Positions 13,601 to 25,600 of a DNA stretch of 64,000 nucleotides are shown here, one piece after another. The stretch's first letter is position 1, and each line of letters starts with the position of its first letter. The DNA lies in contig CAJNDS010000420.1 in the NCBI GenBank assembly GCA_905221605.1, forward strand, positions 1 to 64,000. The letters are read 5' to 3'. Position numbers and translations under genes: made by a program. The stretch comes from Symbiodinium natans. Taxonomy: Eukaryota; Sar; Dinophyceae; Suessiales; Symbiodiniaceae. The notes below the pieces were generated by a model, which had not been told where the DNA came from, ran no database searches, and saw only the letters and a list, made by a program, of their open reading frames with translations.

Positions 13601-16600
13601 AGGGGGGTCCTGAGAACACAAACAACAGAGCAGCACCCATGGAGGCACAACAACTGCGTCTGCGATGACATCAACCTTGTCGGAGACTCTGCAATCAACT
13701 TCAAGACCTCCCCCTGGCCCGGTCGCAAGCTCGTTGGGGAAGCGCAGCAGAAACCATGTAAATTGCGCCGAATGTTTCAATGTCGCTGGCCTGGTGGGCG
13801 CTTGTGTGTGCTCTGAGGTTGTTCCTAGCTGGGAGCCTGGCACCACAGACAATTCAGAGGCCCAGCACTTCTCCGAGACGCTTCATGTGCTGTGCATACA
13901 CATCTTATATGGAACGTTTTTTCCATTCTGGTATATATATATATATACATACATATGTAGTGGTTATAGTGACAGTGTTTGCTGTATCAGGTGGTGTGGA
14001 GAGGCTTCTCAAGCACAACGGAGGCTGCGGTGTGATTTTGACCTAACAGGGTTCCCGACATTTCCGGGCGACTGGTCTCCCGAAGGGGCGCCGCAGGCCA
14101 GCCCCATTGCGCCAACGCCATCCACGACGTCCACAACGTCCGCGACCTCTGACGTCACGGTGAGCTTGCAGGGCCCTTCAGAGGCGGCAAGCTTAGCGGG
14201 CCCATCAAAATCTATCACTGCATGAGTCTTGCAGAAGGTTGTCCTCAGATACGCGTGAGTTGACTACAGACCCCCTACTGAGAAGAGTGCTCCCAACTCT
14301 GTGTGCGTTTACAGGCCAATAAGAGTTATCAGGAAGCTGCGCTTTGGCAGCTTGTAGATGCGAAACAGCCGGCACATCCTCCACCCAGCGACGGTGAGCC
14401 GGCCGCCGGCCTTGTTTCGGCTTTCGGCCCCCCTCACGTGTAACGCAGTGTAACGTGCTTCTTGCGGTTGTGCATTGTGCACGAGATTCGACATTCAAAC
14501 TTAGGAATGGAGTCTGCGGAGCACAAACCACTTCTGTGCAGAGCCTGACCTCGGGCAAGAAACGCGGCCCCAGGCAGGTGGTTCTGCGGTCAGCTGTTTG
14601 ATTCTATACTCAGAAAGGCATCTCAGTTGAAGAGCCGCCTCAGTTCCCCAGACTGCGCGTAGAAGGCCGCAGTGAAGTTCTGCCCCTGTCGCTTTCCTGG
14701 TGTGCTGGTATGTCGATGTGCACGGTGCTAGCAAGTATCCTTCATTCATGGATTGACGCAAGTTTTGTGACACAGCTGTCAACACCGCTTTCCGGTCTTG
14801 CAACTGGCACAGGGCAACTACGAGCTGGATGCGACGGTAGGTTGGCACTGGTTGACGAAGCTCACGCTTGCGGCGTGCCAAAGGGCATGCGAGGAGCCGA
14901 TTTGTTCGAGCTCATGTTCACCATGCAAAGTGGGCGACCATGGGGGATGTGAAAGTCTTGTTCTGGTTGCATTCTGAGTCTTTCCGGGTCAGGATTTGGC
15001 TGATTGGGCCTGTCGCTTCATCTCTTGGGGCGGACCGGTCCCAGATGCAGAGCAGCATATTTTGCGCGCATGTCGTAAGCATGATGTCTGTCTGCTGATG
15101 TGTGTTCTCCCCTCAGGTCGGGTCGGAACGCTATTGCTATGTCCACCGCCACTGCAACTCCATGATGTCGGTGCCAACATACCAGATCTTGGACCTCCGG
15201 CAAAAACTAAGATTGCTGCCAAAATATTACCCAGAGTTGCGGCCCGGCACAGAACAGTTGCTGCCATCTCGTTCTGGAAGAGCGCACATCTTGTGGTGAG
15301 GAAGTGAATCTCACAGAGAGCCCATGCCCCAGAGTGGGTTGAGCAGTTCGTACAGTTAGGGTGTGGAGGAGCTTCGAAAGTTCTGCTCAGGCCCCAGGCG
15401 CTTGAACAGCTGGCTCGGGCCTTGGTTGCCCAGTGAGGTTCGCCAGTATCCCGTCCACAAACACGAAGAAATGGACAGGCGAAAGGAAGCGCACGCACAC
15501 GTGCACACGCGCAGACGCACGCCCACACACAGACAGACAGACCGGCAGGCACGCAGGCACACAGACACACACGGATACACAGACACTCGCTCGCTCTGCC
15601 TCTGTCTCATTCTCCTCTTGAATTGAGGCGCTGGGCCCCACGGGCTCTGCGGCCTCTGGGGTCTCCGGCTCCAGGTGCCTTGCTGTTCTCGCTCCGCATC
15701 TCTCTCTCTCTCGCTCATCTCCCTCTCTCTCGCTCATCTCGCTCGCTCGCTCTCTCTCTCTCTCTCTTTCTTTCCTTTTTTCTGTCTCTCTCTCTTTCTC
15801 TTTCTCTGTCTCGCTCTCGCTCTCTCTCCGCCCCTGCGTTTCTCCCCATTCCCCCGCTTCGGGTGGCAGGCGGATGGCCAAGGCACGGATGAGGGGATCC
15901 AACAGGGGCCCCGAAAGCAGCAAGAGCTGTAATATGCAGCAATGCAAGCGGCGATTGAAGCTGTAGCTGCGTAGCTCTTGGGTTGCGGCTTGGCAGGTAC
16001 GCCCGGCAGTTGCTGCAGGTGCAGATCGGCGATGGCGGGATGTCCGGGCCTGGAGAGAGCCCAGAGAGTCCCGTTTGAGTCCGTTTTCCCGCGCCGTTTG
16101 TTTGTTTGATGCCCGACGTTGAGGATGGCCTGGTTCTCCGAGAATGCTGTGAAGGAGCGCACCCTTGCTTGTGACTGCACTGTGCCGTATTCATGTTCTA
16201 CTGTGTTGTATGAAGGTTCTGCTGGCTGTGCTTTCCATCCTCCTGCCGGTGCTGGCCCTCTCGCAGGTGGGATTTGCAGAGCCTGCAGATTTTTGGAAGA
16301 GTCCATGCATCGCAGGCACGATCCGCAGCCTCGGCAGCCCTCCAGGCCCGAACAACCCCAAGCTCACGTCATGCCAAACAGGTGTCTCAGTCAGTGTTTC
16401 TCTTCAGAAGGTTCAAGGCTCCAGCATGCTTAGCAGTGCTAGAGTGTGAGGCCAGCCACCAGAGCTCTCAGCAGCAGCTCCGAGCTTTGCTGGCTGGGGC
16501 CGGCCCAGCTTCACCAGCTTCAGGAGACCCGCAATGTGAAGAGGCACAACGAAATGGCGCCGTATCCCGCCAAAAGGAGACGGTGTCGTCATGGCTGGAA

Positions 16601-19600
16601 ACCTGAGCAAGGACGAGGACGAGTCAACGACCCCACCTTGTGACATGACCGCGCTCCGATTCTGCCGTGAGCTGTTCTTCAAGGACCTCGAGCTCGCATC
16701 CTCCAAGCAGACACGGCGCCCTGGCTGCCGCTAGCAGCCGCTAGCAGCAGCCACCCGATGTATTGCGCGGCACAGCTGAGGTACAGCTTCCTGCAAGATG
16801 TAGCTGACGCTGACCACTTTTTGTCCTGCGCGGCATGCGTTGAGTACTCGAAACCCCAGAATCAAGATTTGCAAGTTGGAAGGGCAGAAAGGGAAGAGCT
16901 GGGCACTCTAGATTTATGTGGTAAAGGCACAGTCGCCAACCCATGGTTTTCTTTTTACTTTCGGAAATTTGACATGCTGACATGCCAGGCCCTCAGCTCT
17001 TCCTCATTGTGCCCTGGCGCTCACGCAAGTGAGCCCGGCGCGGAATGCGGAACGGGGCTTCGGTGCAGGGGGACATTTGAACATCACGCATGGAATCCGA
17101 CCTGCCGTACCTATTTTAGATGATAGCCCTGAAGCAAAAAGATGATAGTATATCATCTTTTATGAGAACATATTATAGTATTACATCGTGCATATCACAT
17201 GTCATCGTACATTTTTGTTCATATTCACTTTTCCTGTGCACTTTTTGTTCGCACAGAGGGGTCTCCCAGGTGGAGCAGAGACCCGCCCCCAAACAGATAC
17301 AGCAACACTTGATATTGGATAATAATGACAAGTAACAAAACAAAGAGCGCTTGCGCCAGGTCCTGGCTGCGCTACTGTGCACAGCAGCGGCGTGCAGCCG
17401 TCAGGCGCATGAGAGCCTGAGAGTCGAACCCCCCAAAAGTTTGCAATTCTGAATTCGAATTCTGATTGTGATGATCATGGATGATGACTGCTAGTATAAA
17501 TCTGTGTGTGAACTGCACGAAGAACACACAATCCGATGAAGTGATCGTTTTGTTTCACGGTTCAAGCCGGGAAAGCCACAAAACCGAGGCGTGGAAGGAA
17601 ACATTTGGATGTGAGGGTGCTATGGGGGCCCGCCCTTTGCTTCAATTCCAAGATCCGCTCGCTGCAAAGAGCTGGCACTTTGATCTCCTACCCCCAGAAT
17701 CGTCCCGTCACGCCAGTGTGGGATCTGAAGCTGCGCGCGCCACCCACTAGAAGCAAAGAAGTGACGCCATTCACCTGACAGGGTCCACTCTCCCGTTCTC
17801 CAACGCTCCCTCTCCCCTCGAAGAAGCCTTGGGGCTTGCATGAATCTCTACTTAACAAGGTCCGATGCACAATGCAGTGATATGCAGTGGGTGCCTTCAG
17901 AAGCCGCTGTGTTCAGGCAGTGCCGGCCGTGATGCTCACCATCCTCCTGGCGCCAAGCCCTCAATTGAAAAGGACACCTAGGACACCTAAGCAGGGAGTC
18001 AGGGAGCCAATGATTCTAATGATCTGTGGAGGGCCCCCTTGTAGCTGGAGATGCGCTGCGAGGAAGTCCGAACAGCTCTTTTGCCAGGGAGAACGGGCGG
18101 TGACGGACAGCAGTGAAGCGTGGATCTACCAATATCTACCAGGTCATCGCTGTACTTTCACCACCGGCGTCTGTCCATGGTGCAGCAGCGGTAGCCTCAA
18201 TGTTCAGGGAACGCTTTTGGATTGTGGCAGAGGGCGCACCCAGAAAAACTCACAAAAACCGCAGGGGGGGGGATGACAAAAGAGCACTGGGAGGGGATGC
18301 TGGGACCGGGCCCGCCACTGCTGTTGAGGCTTCGTCGCTTTGCCAGCTGCAGCGAAGCAGCCGCCGCCTGGAGCACAGTCCAGAGTCCAGAGAGCGCGCA
18401 CCGTAACGGTGGCTCTACTTAGACTTGACTGACCTCAAGCAACAATACGGCTCCACTACATCAAAACACGGTACTACTGCGCGCACGTATTTGTCTTGAC
18501 ATCTTCTCAGGCTTTGCGAGTCCTGCACCTCACCGAATGCCACGAGGCGGCTGAAAGTTTTCGAAATGGATCGCAGACGCCACTTAGGAAAAGATACTGC
18601 AGGTCTTGTGTCTCCACGGCCACATCGAAACTATATGGAAGGAGTATGAGGCAGGAGGGCGGGTGAGTTTTGGACCTCAAAATGGAGCTTGAACGTCAGG
18701 GGTAAATGGTCAAGGGTCGGACATCAGAACTTCTCTGCCCTTCAATTTGGCCGCCCAGCGCGCCACGCCCATCACCCCGAGCCCACGAGCATCAGCGAGG
18801 CATTCTGCCAAGATGCCGCCCTGGCTGCCATTGCATCCGACGCTGCCGAGAGGCTTCTGCACAGTTGACCCCGTGCTGTGCTAGAAGGAGCTCTCTCTCG
18901 CTCTCTTACTAACTCTCTCTCCCTTCTCTCCCTTCTCTCCCTTCTCTCCCTTCTCTCCCTTCTCTCCCTTTTCTCCCTCTCTCTCTCTCTCTCCCTCTCT
19001 CTCTCTCTGTTGCAATTTTGTCTCTGCCTCTCGCTTCTTCTCTCTTTCGTTTTTGTACTGACAGGTGGCTTTACAGTTGCATTCACGGCTTGGTTGCCCT
19101 GCTTCTTGGGCTCCTCTCCTTTTCGGCCATGACGCAGGCACAGCTTTCAGCTGATTTTGGCTTTCTGCCAAAAACTACCTACAGATTTCGAGACCGTGCT
19201 CTTGGTATTTTGCTACAACAACTGAACTACAACACATATATGTGTTTGTTTTATGATGTTCCAGCTCACGTCTCGAATTGCGAAGGCGCAGAGCCTCCCA
19301 AGCCGCTTGGGCTTCGCAGTGGCCGCGGCCTCTTTGGCCCAAGCCGCTCGGGCTGAACAAAGTCTCGCCGACGTTTTTCCGCGAGATGCTAGATCTCACA
19401 CGAACATAAGAAGCAGCATGTGTAATATGTCAAAACTGTTACACTATATCGCATGTATAACTTGTAATTGTAAACACTAGCGCGCCACCTCGGCTGTCAC
19501 GCCCTGTGTTTTTCTCCGAGACCAAGACCCGGGTATGTCGTGCCCCCGTGTTTTTCTCCGAGAGCAGGACCCGTGTATGTCACGCCCCCGTGTTTTTCTC

Positions 19601-22600
19601 CAAGTGTTTTCTTCTCCGAGATCAAGACCCGTGTAAGTCACGCCCTGCACACTTTTCCAAGAGCGACGCCGTGTTTTTCTCCGAGGTTAAGGCCCGTGTT
19701 TGTCACGCCCCGTGTTTTTCTCCGAGGTCAAGACCCGTGTATGTCACGCCCTGTGTCTTTTCTGAGGTCAAGACCCGTGTACGTCACACTCCGTGCTTTT
19801 CTCCGAGGTCAAGACCCGTGTATGTCACGCCCTGTGTTGTTTTCTGAGAGCAATTCTCGTGTATGTCACGGCCCCTGTTCTTTCCGGGGTCAAGACCCGT
19901 GTATGTAAAGCCCCGTGTTTTTTTCCGAGGTCAAGACCCGTGTATGTCACACCCCGTGTTTTGCTCCGAGATCAAGACCCGTGTACTTCACGCCTTGTGT
20001 TTTTCTCCGAGGTCAAGACCCGCGTATGTCACGCCCTGTGTTTGTCTCCGAGAGCAAGACCCGTGTATGTTACGCCCTGTGTTTTTTCTGAGGTCAAGAC
20101 CCGTGTATGTCACGCCCTGTTTTTTTTCCGAGAGCAAGACCCGTGTATGTCACGCCCTGTGTGTTTTTGTGCCGGGGGCAAGGCAAGACCCGTGCATGTC
20201 ACGCCCTACGTTGTTTCCGAGATCAAGACTCGTGTATTTCATGCCCTGTGTTTTGAGAAAGACCCGTTATGTCACGCCCTGTGTTTTTTTCCGAGAGCAA
20301 GACCCGTGTATGTCACGCCCTGTGTTTTTTCTGAGGTCAAGACCCGTGTATGTCACGCCCTGACTTTTTTCGAGAGCAAGACCCATGTTGTCACGCCCTG
20401 GTTCTTTTTTTTTTGCGAGTTCAATACCCGAGTAATTTTGTCACGCCCTGTGTTTTTTTCCGAGGTCAAGACCCGTGTATGTCACGCCCAGTGTTTTTTT
20501 CCGAGAGCAAGACCCGTGTATGTCACGCCCTGTGATTCTTTCCCGAAGGCAAGACCCGTGTATGCATCGCCCTGTGTTTTGTTTTCCGAAGGCAGGACCC
20601 GTGTATGTCACGCCCTGTGCTATTTTCCGAGAGCAAGATCCGTGTTTGTCACGCCGTGTATTTTTTTCGGAGGTCAAGACCCATGTGTGTCACGCCCTGT
20701 ATTTTTTTGCGAGAGCAAGACCCGTGTATGTCACGACCTGTTGTTTTTTGGAGGTCAAGACCCATGTAACCTTGTATGTCACGCCGTGTGTTTTTTTCGA
20801 GGTCAAGACCCGCGTGTGTCACGCCCGGTGTTTTCCTCTGAGTGCAAGACCCGTGTATGTCACGCCCTGTGTTGTGTTCCGAGGTCAAGACCCTCGCCCT
20901 GTGTCTTTTCGGAGGTCAAGACCCGTGTACGTCACTCCCTGTGCTTTTTTCCGAGGTCAAGGCCCGTGTATGTCATGCCGTGTGTTTTGTTTCCGAGATC
21001 AAGACCCGTGTACGTCACGCCCTGTGTTTTTCAAAAGCAAGACCCGTGTAGCCGTGTATGTCACGCCCTGTTTTTTTATCGAAGAGCAAGACCCGTGTAT
21101 GTCACGCCCTGTTTTTTTCTCGAAGAGCAAGACCCGTGTATGTCACGCCCTGTGCTTTTTTCCGAGGTCAAGACCCTTGAATGTCATGCGCTCTGTGTGT
21201 GTGTGTGTGTCTTTCCGAGAGCAAGACCCGTGTATGTCACGCTCTGTGTTTTTTCCGAGAGCGAAACCCTGTGTTTTCTTCCCGAGGTCAAGACCTGTGT
21301 ATGTCTTGGCCTGTGTTTTTTTTTCCGGGAGCAAGACCCGTGTATGTCACGTCCTGCGTGTTTTTTTCCGAGAGCATGAGCCGTGTTGTCACGCCCTGTG
21401 TGTATTTTTCGAGGTCAAGACCCGTGCGTGTCACGCCTTGTTTTTTTTCTCCAGAGGTCAAGAGCTATGTATGTCACGCCCTGTGTTTTTTTCTCCGAGA
21501 GCTCGACCCGTGTATGTCACGCCCTGTGTGTTGTTTTCCGAGGTCAAGACCGTGGTCAAGAACCGTGTATGTTACGCCCTGTGTTTTTTCAAAGGTGAAG
21601 ACCCGCCCTGTGCTTTTTTTCTGAGAGCAAGGCCCGTGTACGTCACGCCCTGTGCTTCCTCTGAGGTCAAGACCCTTTTATGTCACGCCCTGTGTATTTT
21701 TCCGAGGTCAAGACCCGTGTATGTCACGCCCTGTGATTTTTTCTCCGAGAACAAGACCCGTGTATGTCACGCCCTATTGTTTTTTGCTTTTCCGCGCCCA
21801 GTGTTTCTTCTTTCCGAGAGCAAGGCCCGTGTATGTCACGCCCTGTGTTGTTTTCCGAGGTCAAGACCCGTGTATGTCATGCCCTGTGCTTTACTTTTTT
21901 TCCGAGACCAAGACCCGTCAGATGAGTGTATGTCACGCCCTGTGTTTTTTCTGAGGTCAAGAGCCGTGTATGTCACGCCTTGTGTTTTCTTTCCGAGAGC
22001 AAGACCCGTGTATGTCACGCCCTGTGTTTTTGCCGAGGTCAAGACGCGTGTATGTCACGCCCTGTGCTTTTTCTTTCCGAGAGCAAGACCCGTGTACGTC
22101 ACGCCCTGTTTTTTTTTCTGAGGTCAAGACCAGGGCCAGTCCCACAAATGAGGGCGGGTCTGTTGGGGGGAATGGTATTACAGATCCTGGTCTGCTCGTT
22201 TTTCGACGCCTCTCGACCAGAAGCCGGGCGAATATTCTTCGGCCTTCTTGAAGCATGTTTGCTCGTTTCTTCTTTTTTTCAGTTCGATGTTCCTAGGTGG
22301 CACTACTGCCGGATGCCCTCATCGAGCTGGTGAAGCACGGCGCGCGAGACACAATGAACGGAATGGACGGACTGAGCAGAATGAACATGAATGAAGATGC
22401 ATGAGCAAGAATGAACACCTGGAGCCTTTGGATCGCAGCACGGACTGCTGTGCGAGCATGAGGCTCGTCTCACGCACGGCTTGGCGGCGCTGCGTCGCAT
22501 GGCGCAGACCTACAAGGTGAAAGACCTGCCTATAATATTAACACGGTGTATATGAATGTTCAAGATATCCACTACAATTGGGCTACATGGAATCACGGAG

Positions 22601-25600
22601 TCCTCTGAGTCAGGAGACCTCTCCGGAAGAGCTAGAGAGCCCGATCCTGCTGGAGACCCCCGAGCTCGAAGGCCAACGCTGCTTCCTTACTGAGCCATTT
22701 CTTGGGGGAGAGTTCAAACAGCGACTCAGGGCAGACGACTGCGCTCTGCTTTGCGTCCTGCTTGCGCTCGGCTGCGGCGGTTGGGTGTTCTTTTCTTTTT
22801 GCTTGTAGCCGCCCCTCTCAGACAAGCGCTCGGTCATCACTCGAAGTGGCAAGGCTCGGGCTGCACAGGAACTCTGAAGAAGCCTGAAAGCTCTTGAAAG
22901 AAGGAGCCATAAAGAGCCCAAGAATGAGAGCTCCCTGCGTTAGTTTTTCTTTCTTCGCTTTGTGGTGATCACTGGTTGTTTTACAGCAGCTTTGGGAAGC
23001 GCAGGTGGCCCTGGGAGATGTGATGATCGAAAACGAGACAGTCGGTGAAGTGGCGACAGCTAAGCCGCAGGCAGGAGCCAACTCCATACAGGATAAGAGA
23101 GCCAGGTTCATGCGGGCAGACGCGCACGGGAGCAAACGAAGAAAAAGCAAGCTTGAAAGCCAACACAGACTAAAGGCACAAGAGTCGGCCAGGCCCGGGG
23201 GCAGTCCGTCTCGCTTGCCGGCTTCCCGATGGAGAAGGCGGAGGGATGCGGAGGGCGGGAAAGGGCTGGCGCTCTCTCAGCTTCGCCGCATCTCATGTAA
23301 AAAGAGGTTCCCGGCGACTGGCCCTACTTCGGGGCTGTGGAGTTCGAGAAGGTCACAGTGAGGCACAGTGGCATTGAGTCTCATGGAGTGCTTTGTAGCC
23401 GCATCAAGGAGTTCTGCCTTTGTTTTCAAGGTATGGCCCAGGCTTCTCGCCGGCCCTTTCCAGCTGTTCGTTGGTGCTTCCGGCTGGGAAGGAGGGGTTC
23501 AGAGAGATGAGCCGTGAGATCAAGAGTACCTGGTGTACCTATACAGTAGCAACTACACCAAAAATTGCCTATATTGGACTCTTTTGCTGTGTCATCCTGA
23601 GTCGGCGCATGAGTGGAGGCACTGTTGGTCGTCGGCGCTCAAGGTTGCGGCAAGTCGTCGCTGCTCAAAGCCCTCCTTCGCTGCTGCCACATCGAGGCTG
23701 CGGCAATGCTGCGTGTAGGCGAGCTGCTGCGCTGCTGGGCGTCCCAATGGTGCACAATGAACATGCTGCACGCTGTGGCAACACGCTGTGGCAACACGCT
23801 GTGGCAACACGCTGCAGTCGGGCCGCGTGGTGCTGGACGCCGTGGATGTCCGGTCTGTGGGCTTAAGCACTCTGCGAGGCAGGCGCCCGTGAGGAGTTTC
23901 TCAGAGAAGCGAGAAAAAGAGAGAGAATATGAGAGAATTTTGCAAAATGCTGAGAGCGAAACATTGGAGAGAGCAGTGAGCTTTCGTTGCTAATTCTTCC
24001 AAAGGGAGAGGTGCGCTTTTTTGCAGATTCTTGCTGAGGCCGCGTCGGCGTAGTCCCGCAGGAGCACATGGGTTCAAGACGAGACTTATACATGGTGTTT
24101 GATCTAGACTGTAGATTTCTCTGTCCTCGAAGTATTGAAATTCAAAGAGGAGAAATCTCCAGACAGTCAAAATATAGGACTGCATGGGATTCAGAACTGC
24201 CATGCAGGAGCTGTGCATCTTCCGCGGCACTTGGAGACAGAATCTGGATCCCATGCGCGAGTTTGAGGAGGCACAATGCAACGAGAGACTCTGCCAGATG
24301 ACTGGAAGAATGAGAAGAATTCTATGTTGGGCCATGTCGTTGAACAAATTTAAGTTCACAGTAGAAGGTTCTGATGCGGTGTGTTATCATATGGGGTTCT
24401 GTCCTGGACTCCTTGGCAGGAGGACCTGCGTCGAGTGCTGCGGCTGATGCGCCTGGAGAACTTTACGTCAGGGACACAGTGACTCCAAGCTTCCTCCGAA
24501 AAAACGCTCAACAAACCCCACCCAACCGTACGTACTTCGAACATGACTTGCGGACTCCTTGCCATTCCTATAGGCCATGTAGTGCCGGCACTGGCAGCTG
24601 CCACACTGTGAGGGTTTCGAAGGTGTAGCTGGCAGACGGCGCTTGAGTGCTTGTAGTGTCTGAGCAAGGTCTGAGCTGGATGCTGCGGTCCCCCTGCAGG
24701 CAGGGGAAGCATTTTGCGGAAAGTAATAGGCCCCAGTCGTACTCAGCTACTCGCGCTGTGAGAACGAGAAGTGCAGCCGACATCGCTGTCGAATTGAAGG
24801 CTTCGACAAGGCCATAAGAAGCGGAATACCACTATGTGGCGACTGCAAAAGCGCAAAGTAACACTGAGAACTATCGAGCCGCATGCGGCAGCCACGCAGC
24901 AAAACTAGATACTGCAGCGGCCAGCCCCATTTGTGCATGACAACTGTAATAATTTTTGCGGATGAACAGTGATTCCAGGCCATAGGAGACATGCAAGGTG
25001 GGTACAGTGAAGGATAAGGTTGTCATCCACAGTCATTTATTCGCCGTGCCTCATTGAGACCAAGCGGCCAAAGCGGCAAAAGGTGGAGGCAAAGTTCAGA
25101 CCGATGGACGACCGCCTGCAGTTCATTCCGCTAAAGTGTTGTTCCTGGTCAGAAGAGCCACCGCAGCACCTTCCTCCGAATGGGGGGGTTAAACCTTATA
25201 GCCGAGCTCTTAAGGCTGGCGATTTTGTAGTTTCCTGGTAACAGGAGGCTGGGAGGCATAGCAAATCATTGCTGCTACTGCCGGTAGACTGAACTTAGGC
25301 TGAACGCATGCCGCGCGGAATTCGGTGGGTCGTGTGTGTGCCTAGAAGTCTCGAGTCTCGACGATCTGCTTGTGGAAGGCATTGGGGCCCTCCGCTGTCC
25401 TGCTGTGCCTGTGCCGCGCCATGCTCCGGCTGCTCGAAGGGTCCGGCCTCGCCGTTTCTGTGACAATCAGACATTGTGAAATTGTGAAGTATATAGGACA
25501 TGAGAAGAGAATTTTTGGGGAAGGCAGAGAGAGAAAGCCGAGAAAGCAGAGCCGTTTCGGCGTAGGCGGTCCAAGCTGCTGCTCTTGGATGCAGCCACCT

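Noticed and set aside
16165-16449. Secreted protein starting with MKVLLAVLSILLPVLALSQ
   Set aside because: The hydrophobic stretch is better explained as an internal TMD2 exon, with acceptor and donor signals and a phase-0 join to the next exon.
22140-22333. Membrane-protein-like frame (LLGGMVLQILVCSFFDAS...)
   Set aside because: It only appears long because it is fused to the stop-free satellite frame. It has no family match and is not needed to complete the transporter.
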